This document shows, one piece after another, positions 24,901 to 36,776 of a stretch of DNA of 64,000 nucleotides. Source of the DNA: Lineus longissimus (lineage: Eukaryota; Nemertea; Pilidiophora; Heteronemertea; Lineidae); contig NC_088326.1 in NCBI RefSeq assembly GCF_910592395.1, positions 10,359,001-10,423,000 on the forward strand. Reading direction: 5' to 3'. Made by a program: the position numbers and the translations under genes. Below the pieces are notes generated by a model. That model did no database searches, was not told where the DNA came from, and saw nothing but the letters and a program-made list of their open reading frames with translations. How positions within the stretch are numbered: position 1 is the stretch's first letter; the number at the start of each line of letters is the position of its first letter.

Positions 24901-25310
24901 GAAGTTGATGAAGATTATCAGTTTGTGATTATTGTGATATTGGAAAGCTTTTTAAACCGACCTGTATAAAGACTGAAAGCGTTACTAGTAGTTCATACAT
25001 GCACGACCTACTGAGTAAGTGACTATAGTCTAAAAGAAGCACTATAGATACATGCGCATCATGCCTTACTTACATGTACCGATAGACTTTTTGAAGGTTC
25101 AAAATACTCCTCGTTCTAAAATGAAATAAACTATAGGTCAGAAAAAATATTGAATGCTGTTGTTTTCAAGTCAAGCAAGACAAGAAGAACTTCGCTTTGA
25201 TATTTACTTATTTAGTTCAATATTTACTGGCAAAATCAAAAAGATAAAAAGGGTAAAGAAATAATAGGGTCAATAGCCGGTCTCCCCAGCCCATCTTGAC
25301 TCTCAGTATA
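21936..25310. other. Intron of cystin-like gene (model), no gene seen
   Basis: Only short unbiased frames occur. Two small structures stand out: a 39-base near-perfect palindrome at 23511-23549 and an inverted-repeat element at about 23650-23757 (ends CACCCCGAAG / CTTCGGGGTG). Confidence 0.5.
23511..23549. repeat. Perfect 39-bp palindrome
   Basis: CTTGGAGGAATTATACTTG is followed, after a single T, by its exact reverse complement ending at 23549. No gene is adjacent. Confidence 0.9.
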
Positions 25311-25653
25311 TTAAAGGGAACTGAAACCGCCAAGCCAGTTCGTATAACCTCGTTTTCATTTCCCGCGTATCGAGTGATCAGAACGAGGCATGAATGAAAA
25401 ATGGCGCCTAGCTGTCAATCATTGAGTGACGTCACTACTATGGAATTTACTACGAAAACTCATGAATGAAAGATCGCATGACTCACGTGATTCTCACATG
25501 ATTCTCAATAATAACAAATCGAACTGCGCATGCTCGGGCACTGGGGGCGGAGCTACAAATCTGAGCTCGAATAGGAAGTTGGAAGTTTGACTTTCTCGGG
25601 CGGTGAAAGTCGAAAAGTTGAATAAATCGCTCGGCGGTTCCAGTTCCCTTTAA
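25311..25653 (+). mobile_element. piggyBac-type MITE, copy 1
   Basis: Bounded by TTAA on both sides (25311-25314 and 25650-25653). Ends are TTAAAGGGAACTGAAACCGCC and GGCGGTTCCAGTTCCCTTTAA, with about 300 bp of non-coding interior. The TTAA target is the hallmark of piggyBac. A second copy in the opposite orientation is at 57723-58045. Confidence 0.85.
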
Positions 25654-27238
25654 CATTGGGCAGCTTCCAGCCAACGGTAATACCGCTGGAAGTCAAGAAT
25701 GTCCTAACCGTACGAAGGCAGTAGGCTTAAATCCCCGTCGATTATTTAGTACTCAGCGTAGTCGGAACGTTTTGATAAACGTCCGAGCCTGCCTCTCACA
25801 GAATCCTTATCAGGGTTTTGGGCAGTGTTTTGGGAGAGAGACAAGCTCTTACATCAACATAGCAATTTTTCTGAACAGAAATGTCTTCTCTGCAAGATGA
25901 TAATGTCCCAATGCACTTCGTTGTTTTTCGTTTCGATCTTCGATTTAAATAAACAAAGATTTCAAATCCTTTCCGCTCTCCCAAACAAATGTCCTTTCTG
26001 TGATGACAGGTCTGAACGATCGAAAGAGTTAATATTATTAAATGTTGTTGCCATTCGAACTAATCCCAAATCGATTCCATGATCAATGCATTTCTCTCAG
26101 AGAAAGCGCGCTAAAGCGAAAGTGTATTGACTTTTCTGGTTGGCATTGGAAGTATACAGGATAGCTTCCGTTTCGGCCACTATGTCATGGCAATGTACGG
26201 CGATAGTTATGGAATGGCCGCGAGGCAAGTATTCTCCTTTCATCGACCTGAGACCGGTGATTAGTTACTATGACGATACAAAACCCAAGTCACAAGATGA
26301 CTTATAAGTGACCGTAAAACAAGTCCGTGTCAACTAATTGTCCATTCAAATTGAACAATGGATTCGAACGATCATGTGTATGTATGAGCCTGGGGCCTTG
26401 CTTGAATATTCAGAAACTCTCTTAGATCGTTGGAGTAAGCATTTTCACGAAACGCTTATAAAATGGGGAGTTTTGAACGGCCAGGTTAAACCTAAGGCGG
26501 GAATAAGCTTCCACTGTCTATTGATAAATCTTAGCAGTTTCGAGTTCCCCTCAGGTACGTGATTATGTAAGCTGGGCATCTGGGTAACAAAAAGTCCTTC
26601 CAGCTCGCAGATAGCATCAAAACTGATTTCACGGGTGAATTTTGTTTTATATCATATTGTAAACAGTTAAATTCAGACGGATACGATAAGCCCTGGGCCA
26701 CCTGTTAAATTATTCATTAAATGATTATGGGCTAAGGTGTATACCAATAAAAATTTAAACAGCTTATCTAAATACATGTGGTACATAAACTGTCATTAAG
26801 CGGGTATTCCTCACCAACTTCGCAACCATGCGAAGGCAAGTCGACTTTATATACTCGACGTGGTACAAAAAGTGCTAAGTTTATGAATTTGATTATCTTG
26901 TCCAAATAACCATGCTTTGATGATGTACGAAATAATTCTTTGGTTAATACAGAAAACAATCAGTTATATCAGTCTATAGTCATTGGTCAGGAAAGTTGCA
27001 TGCAAACTGGTGCAAAACTTGTTTCATACAGTTTAGAAGATTTTTAGGTCAACATTTTACTGATTCATCAATAGTTTAGTTCACGGGAATTCAATGTAAG
27101 GTTGCACCTAAAATCTACCAAGAATTATATGACAATGATATTGCGATGTCGACACGACATGCATGTTGTTTAAGTCCGGAGACTAAGCCATAATTTTAAG
27201 TCATGATTGCAAGCTGCTTTGGCGTTCAGCTGTATTTG

Positions 27239-27365
27239 TGAGTTTCCGCAAATCCCCCGAAAGGCCAACGTGAACGCCTGTCTCATTGTTCGACCTCACG
27301 ATAACTTTGCCAGACAACGGGATAGGCGTTCGCGTTGACTTTTTGCTTTACGAAAACTCCCTACT
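27239..27365. mobile_element. Short inverted-repeat element, family 7, copy 2
   Basis: Shares AACGTGAACGCCT and the terminal ACGAAAACTCCCTA with 21800-21935, and is also arranged as an imperfect inverted repeat. Confidence 0.5.
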
Positions 27366-27537
27366 AATTATCTCTGTCCATGATTGACGTTGAAGGTGGA
27401 ATTTTAATTGCAGCAATATCCACTACCACTGGTTAAAGGAATACAGACACGCTTACCAAATTGAAAGTTTTGAGCGGCCCAGTTAAAATTCTATAGGGGA
27501 AACTTTATTCCCTTACAATGTACGTCACGTGACTTAC

Positions 27538-27588
27538 CTTTGTTTTGTTAACAGCTTTGAATTTATTTGGATCGAATCCTTCAATGTC
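27538..27588 (-). CDS. Cystin-1-like protein, exon 2
   Basis: A 51-base exon (17 codons, phase 0 at both ends) on the minus strand between acceptor TATTTTTTTCAG and donor GTAAGTC. It reads DIEGFDPNKFKAVNKTK. It joins in frame to exon 1, which ends ...DWKVEQ, and to exon 3. Both splice sites are strong and the reading frame is kept, which makes a chance match unlikely, but no transcript was available to confirm the junctions. Confidence 0.6.
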
Positions 27589-28865
27589 CTGAAAAAAATA
27601 CGAAAAAGTCAAAGTCGATGTTTTTCCTTAAAAAGAAATAAAAATGTTGGGTCGGATCAGGGACTAAAAAGCGACATCAAACTATAAAGATTATTGGGTC
27701 GAGCGCGTTAGGTTTTATCAGATTCTTCAGCAACCGCTACGGGAAACCGTTCTAGTGGAATCGGGACTTCAAGCTTGATTTTCCATCAGGACAATAATAA
27801 GGCAAGATTTGCATCAACTAATACGATCTAGTGTCTGAATGCACCAGGTAACGACGTGAAAAGCTGACCTGACTTTTTACCTAAAGAGGGCATAAGGTCA
27901 TTCCCATGCCTTCACCGCTCCTTACAAAAAAACATTAAAATTTGATTTGAATTCGAAAATTTCCAATTGTACAAGCATGACGTACTAAAAATAAATTCCA
28001 ACATGTGGAATTAATGTGGAATGATAAAATATTACAAATTCCAAAGTTTATTGAATAGCAAGTGCACTACGCCGGCCAACGTTTATTTGTGTTTACCTAA
28101 TTAGCCACATGAAAAAATAACCGCAATGTTTGCCTTTATTACCGCTAAGCAGAAACCTTTCTAGTAGTGTATCCTTTCTGCACTCTACCTAAACATACAC
28201 GCACATGCAATGCACATGCATAGATCGTAACGCACGTTATGGCTAATGAAGAAATATTCAATTACATTTACAAATATCGATGCCTCATTCGTTATTTATT
28301 GAGTACTAATTATATTTGGTATCGATGAGAAAATGAATACATGTGGTATCAGTAGAGGAGATACAGTATGTATAAAGTGCTTGTGCGTAATAGGTAATAG
28401 GAAAAGACGAGGATAACGCGTTGAAAAACTGAAAATAGAGATACGGGGATGAAAACAAAAAACTTCACCATTTCTGCGCGGTATTTTTAGATTTTTCATA
28501 TAAGTCGTCTTAAATGGGTCTATAGGCAGGAGCAGGGGGTGACTGATATACATAGTTCGACGTACTGTGTGATATACATAGTGCGACGTACTGTCAGATG
28601 TGGGAGACCCCTATTGGTAACCCTGTATATCTTTATCTTGCCTACCTAGCTGCTGCCTTATATACTCCTTTTAAGGGTTGACCATAGTAACTCCAACTTT
28701 GGCTAAAACTTGAATTCCTAAAGTTATCAGAACACTTTCAAAATGCCCATTAAACCCAGCTAGAAAGGTATTATCTGGAAAACAAAAGAACATAATCGAA
28801 CCATTGGAAGTGGCATTCACGTCATTTTCACAGACTTCTAATTGCTTTAGGATTTCAATGGTGGT

Positions 28866-29236
28866 GCATTATGGTCAGAGAATCCGAGGCATCTATTGGC
28901 CAAGGACAATCAATAACGAAGACCTACTGAGAGACGCTAACCTGAAGCCCATATCAGAAATGGTGAAGGAACGAAGATGGCAATGGTTGGGCCATGTGCT
29001 CCGAATGCCTGCAAACGCATTGCCAAGGAGAGCACTCACATGGACACCACAGGGGAGACGGAATAGAGGCAGACCAAGAGAGACCTGGTGGCGTTCCATG
29101 GCAAAGGAACTTCAAGAGAAGGGCCTAACGTGGGAGGCAGCCAGACAGCGAGCAGCCAACAGACTTGAGTGGAGGACCCTGGGGAACGCCCCATGTGCCA
29201 CCTAGGGCACGAAGGGTCCTAAGAAGAAGAAGCATT
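28866..29236 (+). pseudogene. 5'-truncated LINE, reverse transcriptase C-terminus
   Basis: The open frame reads through to TAG at 29203-29205 and contains ERRWQWLGHVLRMP, RRALTWTPQGRRNRGRPRETW and WEAARQRAANR. These match the C-terminal end of RTE/CR1-like non-LTR retrotransposon polyproteins (RRWRWLGHVLRM ... GRPRTTW). The 3' end carries AAGAAGAAG. A second, shorter copy is at 41518-41805. Everything 5' of this piece is missing, as is usual for LINE insertion. Confidence 0.8.
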
Positions 29237-29269
29237 ATGGTCAACCGTTAAACACCTGGGCCAGGTTGT

Positions 29270-29385
29270 TAAAAACTAGTTTCGTCATCAACGCCGGTGT
29301 AACCTTAACTTGGCGTGTTATACTTCAGTCCATTAATTAGACCTAACGTCAGGTTAAGCTATAACGCCAGCGTTATGTCGTGACA
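29270..29385. mobile_element. MITE family 5, copy 2
   Basis: Contains the CGCCGGTGTAACCTTAACTT ... AGGTTAAGCTATAACGCCAG inverted arrangement seen at 12988-13090 and 34795-35085. Confidence 0.5.
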
Positions 29386-29754
29386 GAACAACTAGGTCCT
29401 GAGGCTGACTGTATAATACCTACACTTACAGTTACACTTGGGTTTCGACATTTTTACTGTCTTTTCTCTATCTGTGCATGTTGTGCTCAGATCATGCAGC
29501 CTCCGCGACAACCAGCCTGGGTGTTCTTACTGCTGTCCTTGGTTATCCAGAAAGGTTTCGGCGGGAATAGTCTTAGAATAATGTGTGCGATTGGGAAGCG
29601 CTTTCTTTGAGACAGTAGATAGTGCAGTGAAAAGCGTCATATAAAAACTCGCGCTTGGTTTCTCTTTATGAATTCTTCGTAACATGTCATGTCTAATTTG
29701 TATATTCTTGGCTGTTTATCAGCTTCTTGCTTATCTACAGTATACAGGGTGGCC

Positions 29755-29831
29755 CAGAATTGTTTTCCCTTGCACAATAGAATTCAATTGTGTATCACTT
29801 ATGTGAGGGAAAATAATTCTGGGGCACCCTG
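29755..29831. mobile_element. MITE family 4, copy 2
   Basis: Ends CAGGGTGGCCCAGAATTGTT and AATTCTGGGGCACCCTG with flanking TA. Same family as 11584-11670. Confidence 0.8.
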
Positions 29832-30251
29832 TAGAGCATGTTTTGGTCATTTGGGCCTATGTATTACACTCCCATACCCAGGCTTATTAAAAACATTCCC
29901 CCACGCGTAATAAACTTGTTCACAACGTCGTCATTGATCTGTAATATAAGTGTGATATACCCATTTAGATTAAGATTAAATGCATGTAAGGAAAGTCTAT
30001 AAAAAAACTACTATATCGGTGTGTTCTGGAGTATGACGATGAACTCGATATGAACTGATAATTTGTAGTCTTTCAATCCCGTGTAGTTGTGGCCTATGTC
30101 TTTTAGTCTGTCGGTAGCCCACCTAAATAACCAGGATGAGTTTACTGATTAAACACCAGGCCTATTTATCCTGTAGGAATTCGATCAGTGAAAAAAAAAA
30201 AAAAATTCATGTCTCTTGGTCTCTATGTCTCTCATGGCCTCTTAGTGGCGT

Positions 30252-30684
30252 TGAAAGGGTGGATGTCGTCTTGGGTGCCGACAAATGGTACCCAGGTTCT
30301 AGATCGACTGGACAATAAGCACCCTGGGTGCCATTACACTAGACTAACAGCACCCAGCTTCTTTTTGCCTGGCTTACGGATCTAAGGGACGAGGACGCTT
30401 CTTGCAATCTCGTTTATCTCGCGCCGTGGTACTTGCGGCATTAGCAGTGCGCGAAATAAAAAGAACAGATAAACAGAAAAAAACGCGTCACTGCTAATGC
30501 AAGTACCACGGCAGGAGATAAAACGAGATTGCAAGAAACGTCCTCGTCCCTAAGATCCGTAAGCCAGGCAAAAAGAAGCTGGGTGCTGTTTGTCTAGTGT
30601 AATGGCACCCAGGATGCTTATTGTCCAGTCGATCTTGAACCTGGGTACCATTTGTCGGCACCCAGGACGACATCCTCCCTTTCA
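30252..30684. mobile_element. Long fold-back element
   Basis: A left arm of about 200 bp (from TGAAAGGGTGGATGTCGTC through GTACCCAGG and GCCTGGCTTACGGATC) is repeated almost exactly in reverse complement, ending CCTCCCTTTCA at 30684. The spacer is only a few tens of bases. Short repeated CACCCTGGGTGCC-type blocks lie in each arm. The unusually high arm identity points to recent origin or to gene conversion between the arms. Confidence 0.85.
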
Positions 30685-32209
30685 GCCTTCGTGGCAAATG
30701 TAAAAAAATATATTTTTGCCTGATGGCCCACCAGACCAAAATGGGCAACGGAAATGTCGCGTAAATTAATATGTGCAGGACTTGATAACACCACATATAC
30801 CTTCATAATCCCTCCTTCATCGTCCGTAAGTGTTGCGAAACCTGCCTGTTTCCAGCATGGTGGACTGACGTGACTTGTGCAACTCTCTACGATTTTCCAA
30901 TAATGTAATTGACCGATGGCGTGAAAAACTTAATAGGCACTAAATTATCTGGCCAGATTAGAACGTGCAGACATGTCATGCCAGGGTTTGGATGAAGACG
31001 CCAATGGTAACGGGAGAAAGGCTCCACAAGGGCAAATACAGTCTATATTGAAGGAATTGATACCGAACAGGAGATTTTTGGTTTTCTCCACCAGCACGAC
31101 GAGGTGGAGATAAAATGAAGTACTTCAGTGTCAGTCCCGAGGGTGTCATGAATAGGCTCTACTGTATAAGGAATGTGAATGGAAACTAATACTGTGGTAG
31201 ATGACCGGGTACCAGCCTATTAGCTTGCTAATATTGTTTTAATAATCTGCCTACCCATTTAATAATACATCGTGATTATCCCAATACTGAGTAAATATTT
31301 ACATAAAGCAGGTATAGACTGATGATGAATTAATCAATAATGCGGAGTGATACATTTTGGCGTCATTTTACTCATTTAGAAACCAAATACGTCTGGCTCC
31401 TGATAGATTCATCGGCTTAAAGGGGATTCTCGATAATTTCAAATTTCTAGCGGGTATATAGAAGACTGTCATAAAAGTCAGTTTATGAGCGAAAATAATC
31501 GATTTCTGTGACAATAACTCATCGCAATCGCCCCCAATAGTGGTAAATATTTACTACATCAAGCATGTAATCTGATGTTGATGAATAAATCAATATCAAT
31601 TCTTTTTGATACAATGTGTTGTGTTCATAAATACAATACGCATTTTTAGGCCAGAGGTTTTTGATTAAATCAATGGTATAATATGCCTTGACTCATCTGA
31701 ATGTTCATGATTAAGACTATATGAGGAGTGTATGCACAACACGACAAAAGTGCTCGCATGCTGACTACACGACGGCATCGTGTATCTTCATTTCTATCAT
31801 CTTGACCCTCAAAACCACCTCCAAACACACCGAAATCACATTTAACAACAAATCTTACAACAAACTCACTAATGGGAAAAACAACTTTCTACGTTTCCGG
31901 AGGATCCCTATACACTAAAACATGATGCAGATTGCCAGTTGTGCGTCCTTGTCTAATAAATGATATCAATGATGATAATTAGTTGCTTTTTTATATAGCG
32001 TTTTTCGAGGATTCCCTGCATAAAGCGCTTTTGGGATACCAAATCATTACCGCGGTCTCCACAGAAATCAATCAGGGATTTCAAGGAGCCAGAAGACGCT
32101 CACTTGCATTCGACTAGCAGGGCAACTGGAAGCCAACGGTACACTGGAATATGAGAAAAACTGAAAACAAATTACGACACTGAAAAAGAATTAACACTTT
32201 ACGACTTAC

Positions 32210-32737
32210 CTGTTCGACTTTCCAATCCACAGATGGCCTGGCTAGCACACGTTCCGGCACCGGTTCGAACCTCATCTCATTCGTGTATTTTTCCCTCCGC
32301 ATCTTCTCCGCGTACGTCTCAGGGTAACTTTCCTGGCGTCCATTATGACCGGGACAATTATACTCGTTCAGGATTCTTTCCTCTTCCGCTTCCTGATCGA
32401 AATCGTCCGATGTGACGTCATCAGTGACGTCACTTCCGTTAGTTCGTTTTTTGTTGTTTATCAATGTTTCACGTCCTTGCAATAACTCCTTGTCTAAATC
32501 TGCTTGCAGTTTGTCAACTTCGTTTAAATCGACCCGACTTTTTTCCATTTTGCCGCGATCCGCCGCGACTGTGTCTTCCGCCATCCCCGACCGCGGGCTC
32601 CAAACTGAGCTGTGTAACACATGTCCGTTACCCAACCGTTTGTCCTCCCCCACGTTGTTATTTTGCACCGCAGTATTCCCCGTGTCGCGAGCTGGTGCCC
32701 CGAAGTTCTCCGTGTTCTGGCTGGACCCCGTACCCAT
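32210..32737 (-). CDS. Cystin-1-like protein, exon 1 (start)
   Basis: The first coding exon has 176 codons from ATG at 32735-32737 to donor CAG|GTAAGTC at 32210/32209. With exons 2-4 (27538-27588, 12208-12248, 11369-11447) it gives 699 bases, 232 residues. The N-terminus MGTGSSQN is a classic N-myristoylation site (Gly2, Ser6), like cystin-1's MGSGSS. A leucine-rich segment (KLQADLDKELLQG, about 85-97) resembles cystin's LRLLDELLAE. Then come an acidic coil and YAEKMRREKYTNEMRF. Cystin-1 is a ciliary-membrane protein carried by UNC119; that role is inferred. Introns are about 4.6, 15.3 and 0.8 kb. Additional exons in the long intron cannot be excluded. Confidence 0.65.
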
Positions 32738-34794
32738 GTTCTGAGCTTAATTCATCACTCAACAACTAGATTTATACTTAATCAAAATAGTAAATGCGTG
32801 TTATCCTGTAGCGTGACGGGAAAGTCCCCAGAACACATGCGTCAGAACCAGCGGTTTTGAAAGAGATTTTGATTTCGTTGGCAATCGTGCCATTAAACGA
32901 GTAGACCGAGACTCATACTTGATATCCCCTATATGTCCTACGTCACTGGAATCGTTGGTATGACATGTGTGATGGTGTTATAAACTATAGCCTGTGAAAC
33001 ATATCCTATCCTTGGCAACAATGCGCAAGCACGTAAACGTATATCCAGTCGATGCTTTGGTTCTAGAGTGTCCTTCGGGTCGAATAGAACCTTTATAGTC
33101 TATATCAAAGGTCGATATGAAAAGGTCAATCTGATAAGCGTACAAATCGTATCCTACTAATCCAGGATTTGGTCGTATGTGCCATGAACTTATACATTTA
33201 ATGGTAACGGAAGGCGTTAAAGTAATATCCATAACAAACCATGACGGAGCGGTGACTTGGAAAAGATATACCCAAAACACTTCAATGTTGAATATGCATA
33301 CAGAAGGGCCAAATACCCCAAAGTTGTCCGTGTATGCTTAAATAGCGCTCCACAAGTTTTAGTCCAGTTACTTGTATAACGAAACAGTGCCAAATATAGA
33401 AAGGCCTATTGTCCCCGACATCCAAAATTTTCAATCGGAAGAGTTAAGAGCGTCAGTGTTGGTAAATGTAGTGAGACCGTGTCGACCTCCTGATTCGTGG
33501 TTACCCCACGTTATAATTTACACCAAGCCGGGACTCACAGAAGCACAAAATTCGGACGACCACATGGTGGAGTAGTTACGAGAACCCCGCAGGCCGGTAG
33601 AACCCCGACGACGAACTGACCATGCACAACGACCTGACGCAAATGTATCGAACTAAAACCAATTTCGCCGATTATCTTCATGCAAAACAAACAAGGTCAG
33701 ATGGGTCATTAGTCAATAGGTGGCGAGTCAGAGCACGCGTTCTTCGTCACAATCCACTCACGAGCGCGATCAGCAGAAAATCGTAAGATCACTCGAGGTT
33801 GCGTAGAATTTCCTTGTCGCCATGGGACATTGGTTTGTTTTTCGCGTGTAACTGAAAGCGTGCGAGCTGGATCGAAAAACTTGCGCCCGGCTGATTTCAC
33901 GTAATATTTTTACTGATATTTGTCACAGTTTTCTTGTGATATTGGGTGTGATATCTCTCGATCCTCCGGGATTTTAGAAACAATCGTATTTCAGTTGCCA
34001 TCGCTGATGTAACTTGCCTACTTCAGACATTTTCCCATTTTCCCTCCCAAAGACTTTTTCTTTTTGTTTGGGTGCAGGGCGGCGTACAGTGTAACAATTT
34101 GCTACCGCGTAGAGGTGTTGCTATCGCCGGCTGTGTAAAACATTACAAACTCTAAACATGATACGCGAGTTCGCATGAGTTTCACATCGCATGCGATTTT
34201 TGTTTAAACGCAGTGCGGCAAAAAAGTTTTTTAAACACTGTAGCTCTACCGCAGGTTGTTCAGTTGTGACCTGATTCAGTGCTTACCTAGCTCTACTCCA
34301 TCTGTCGAATTTTGATGTTATTAAGGAGCGTCCGGCATTGGTAAGCAAATGGTTATTTTATTGTGATCAGCTGACTATAGCCACATTTAGGAAGTGTGTC
34401 ATCACCCTTCCAAGTTATGAGCGTGCCCAACGTTGCGTACAGTACAGTAAGTGCATACAAAACAGTGAAATTGAGCGATTAGTTTGTACAATGAAAACGT
34501 GTCTATTCGTATTTCATCGATTATATTGAATCTTACTATATTTAGAACAACAAAAAGCAACACTTTGTATCTAATTGGAATAATTGATGTCTATGATGCA
34601 GAGGAGGTCTACGATATGGATTTAGCAACTGTTGAATCTCTTTTAGTTACATTTTGGCGTCGAGCAAGAGCAGAACTATACGAGGATCAACCCAAACCAG
34701 ACGCCGTTTGCTCCATTTTACGAGACAACGGCATTCAAATTTGTGGTGTTTTCACGTAGAAAAACAACAAGGACAAAACAACTTTTTGGTTATT
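32738..34794. other. Intergenic, upstream of the cystin-like gene
   Basis: This stretch should hold the minus-strand gene's promoter just above 32738, but no TATA box or other motif stands out. A 91-codon plus-strand frame (34484-34759; contains VTFWRRARAELYEDQPKPDA) looks coding in composition but matches nothing recognised. It may be a transposon fragment. Confidence 0.4.
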
Positions 34795-35085
34795 TATTAC
34801 TAACGCTGGCGTTAGCCTAACTTTGCGTTATCTCCTTCCGTTAAGGTCTTAGGCCGAAGTTACATAGACCTCATTCGTTCATTTCCCAGGACTCATTTTC
34901 CCCTTTTGCTTTCATTCCTCGGTGAATGCACGGCCTTGTGGCGTGCATTCACCGAGGAATGAAAGAAAAACCCGGAAAGTGACTCGTGGTAAATGAACGA
35001 ATGAGGTATATGTAACTTCGGCCTAAGACTCAACGCCAAGCCAGGTTAACGCCAGCGTTAGTGACAAAACTTGTTTCGAACAACC
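34795..35085. mobile_element. MITE family 5 split by a palindromic element
   Basis: The outer ends (ACTAACGCTGGCGTTAGCCT and AACGCCAGCGTTAGTGACAA) match family 5. The interior is replaced by an inner palindrome from about 34850 to 35030, with arms GGCCGAAGTTACATAGACCT and its complement, and CATTCACCGAGGAATGAAAG at the inner turn. This is an element inside an element. Confidence 0.7.
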
Positions 35086-36533
35086 GAGCCCAGGTCAACA
35101 GGATATTGGCCTGCTTGTGTTAAAGATGCAAAAATAAATCATCAGGGGTTGTTGGCGATGACTTTCAACTCCGAGTACGACGCATCGTCATGGGCGTTCT
35201 TCCTGCACTTCGACGGCAACATCATCATGTGTTTCTTCCACGTTTCGTATGTGCGCTCGGACGTAAACGTCGAACTTCTTTTAAATTTTAACGCGTCGAT
35301 GTTCGATGATGACTTGACTCACGACTCATCGTGTTCATCGTTTTGTTACGTTTGACGAAGGAGGGTACTATGGTATGCGACTCAGTGGTTGCGAGCTCTT
35401 GTACCACGGTGGGTAAAGGTATCGGTTTGCCATAAGAAAAATACGTAATTAAAAGGAGGGAGAGGAAATGTTGACACAGAAGAAACGGACAAAAGAGTGG
35501 TTCATTTTGAGTGGCGTCAAAGGACCATTGGTATTATCAAGGGCATTATATGATATTTACCAAGCTGTCGGCTGTCCAGTCAGCTTCAATCCGACAGTCG
35601 CAGTTCCCATCATCGAATAACACATAAATGGAAAAAATCAAAAACTGACTGAATTAATACGCTTTCCGATTTTCGTTCCGACTGGACCTGAGTGACGCCT
35701 CCGGGCAGAGATAATTTTTGGGCGGATCAATGCAAGGTGACATGCTGCGCGGAGACAAAAATCTACACCATGACGTCTCGCCCGCTATTGACGTTCGATT
35801 ACCACGCACGGGGTGTCGTAAACGCCGATCTTGGCGTGTACTCATATTGTGGTGGGTAGAGTTTTTCCCGCCAGGACTTGAGCGTACTAAAATAACGAAT
35901 AACGCGTTTTTCTAGGAGCTGAAATAAAATGGGAAAAGCATCAAACAAGTTCGGAAAAATAGTTTACTGATGAACCAGACGCAGAACAAACATAATGAAG
36001 TAAAAAGTCGCCAATTCCTTAAGCATACCAAGGCCCGCATTCATTATTTTTATCCGATTGTACCCCTCCAAAAACGTAATGGGAGCGCCTTGTTTCTATT
36101 GTGTTGCAGACATTACATAGGTAAACCAATACTTTTACCCACCGTGTGTACACAAGCAAGTAATTACGCGGAAAGATTATAATTGAGGAGGAGTATTTGT
36201 ACTTGTCTTGTTGCCACGCTCGGTTACCATTTTAAAAACGTAAATTCAATGCCAATTAAAAGATTTTGGTTAATTTGAACAATTTTGACAGTTTTGAGAT
36301 ACGAGTGTTTGAGATGACCAAAATGTGATTAGGAAGTAGCCGTTTCGAAGAAGGTCGAAAGCTGGTACATTTATCAACAAAATTTAAGTCGATCTACAAG
36401 AATATCTTGTGATTACATACTTTCCTTCTATTTTGCCCCGAAAATTTCATCATATTCCACGATCGTCCGTCTTTGCTGCCAACAATTCGCCGCATTACTT
36501 CAAGAAAAAATAAAGATGATTGCTGAAATACAG
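35086..36533. other. Intergenic, upstream of PAN-family copy A
   Basis: No gene is supported. If copy A has a signal-peptide exon, as a PAN-domain protein would usually need, it should lie here or further upstream, but none could be identified. Confidence 0.4.
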
Positions 36534-36776
36534 TCTGCAACCCTGGAAGTGATATTACGCGGGAAATATATATCAGATCCAGGCCTAAAGTTCATTGAAA
36601 CAGGGACATCTATCCAATGTGCCCTTATGTGCATTTTCAGTATAGGTTGCAAAATCATAAGCGTGATATCGGATGACGAGAGTAAGATTTGCCAATTGAG
36701 CAAAAAGACGGGAAGGTGCATGGAAAAGGAGGTCGAGACTATATCGGGAGATGGAGGAAAGATGTACCAACGGAAG
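36534..36776 (+). CDS. PAN/apple-domain exon, family copy A
   Basis: An 81-codon exon, phase 0, between a possible acceptor (GCTGAAATACAG) and donor AAG|GTAAAT. The motif order RGKYISDPGL, CALMCIFSIGC, then ICQLSKKTGRC is a PAN/apple-like fold signature (C-x3-C-x5-C, then C-x-L). The paralogous exon at 55017-55295 shares ICQLSKK, GKY and the spacing of every cysteine. PAN domains bind proteins or glycans outside the cell; the ligand here is unknown. The acceptor is less certain than the donor, and the first exon of the gene was not found. Confidence 0.65.

Noticed and set aside
32233-32860. Three plus-strand frames over the cystin-like first exon
   Set aside because: Shadows of the real minus-strand exon, with no supporting splice signals.
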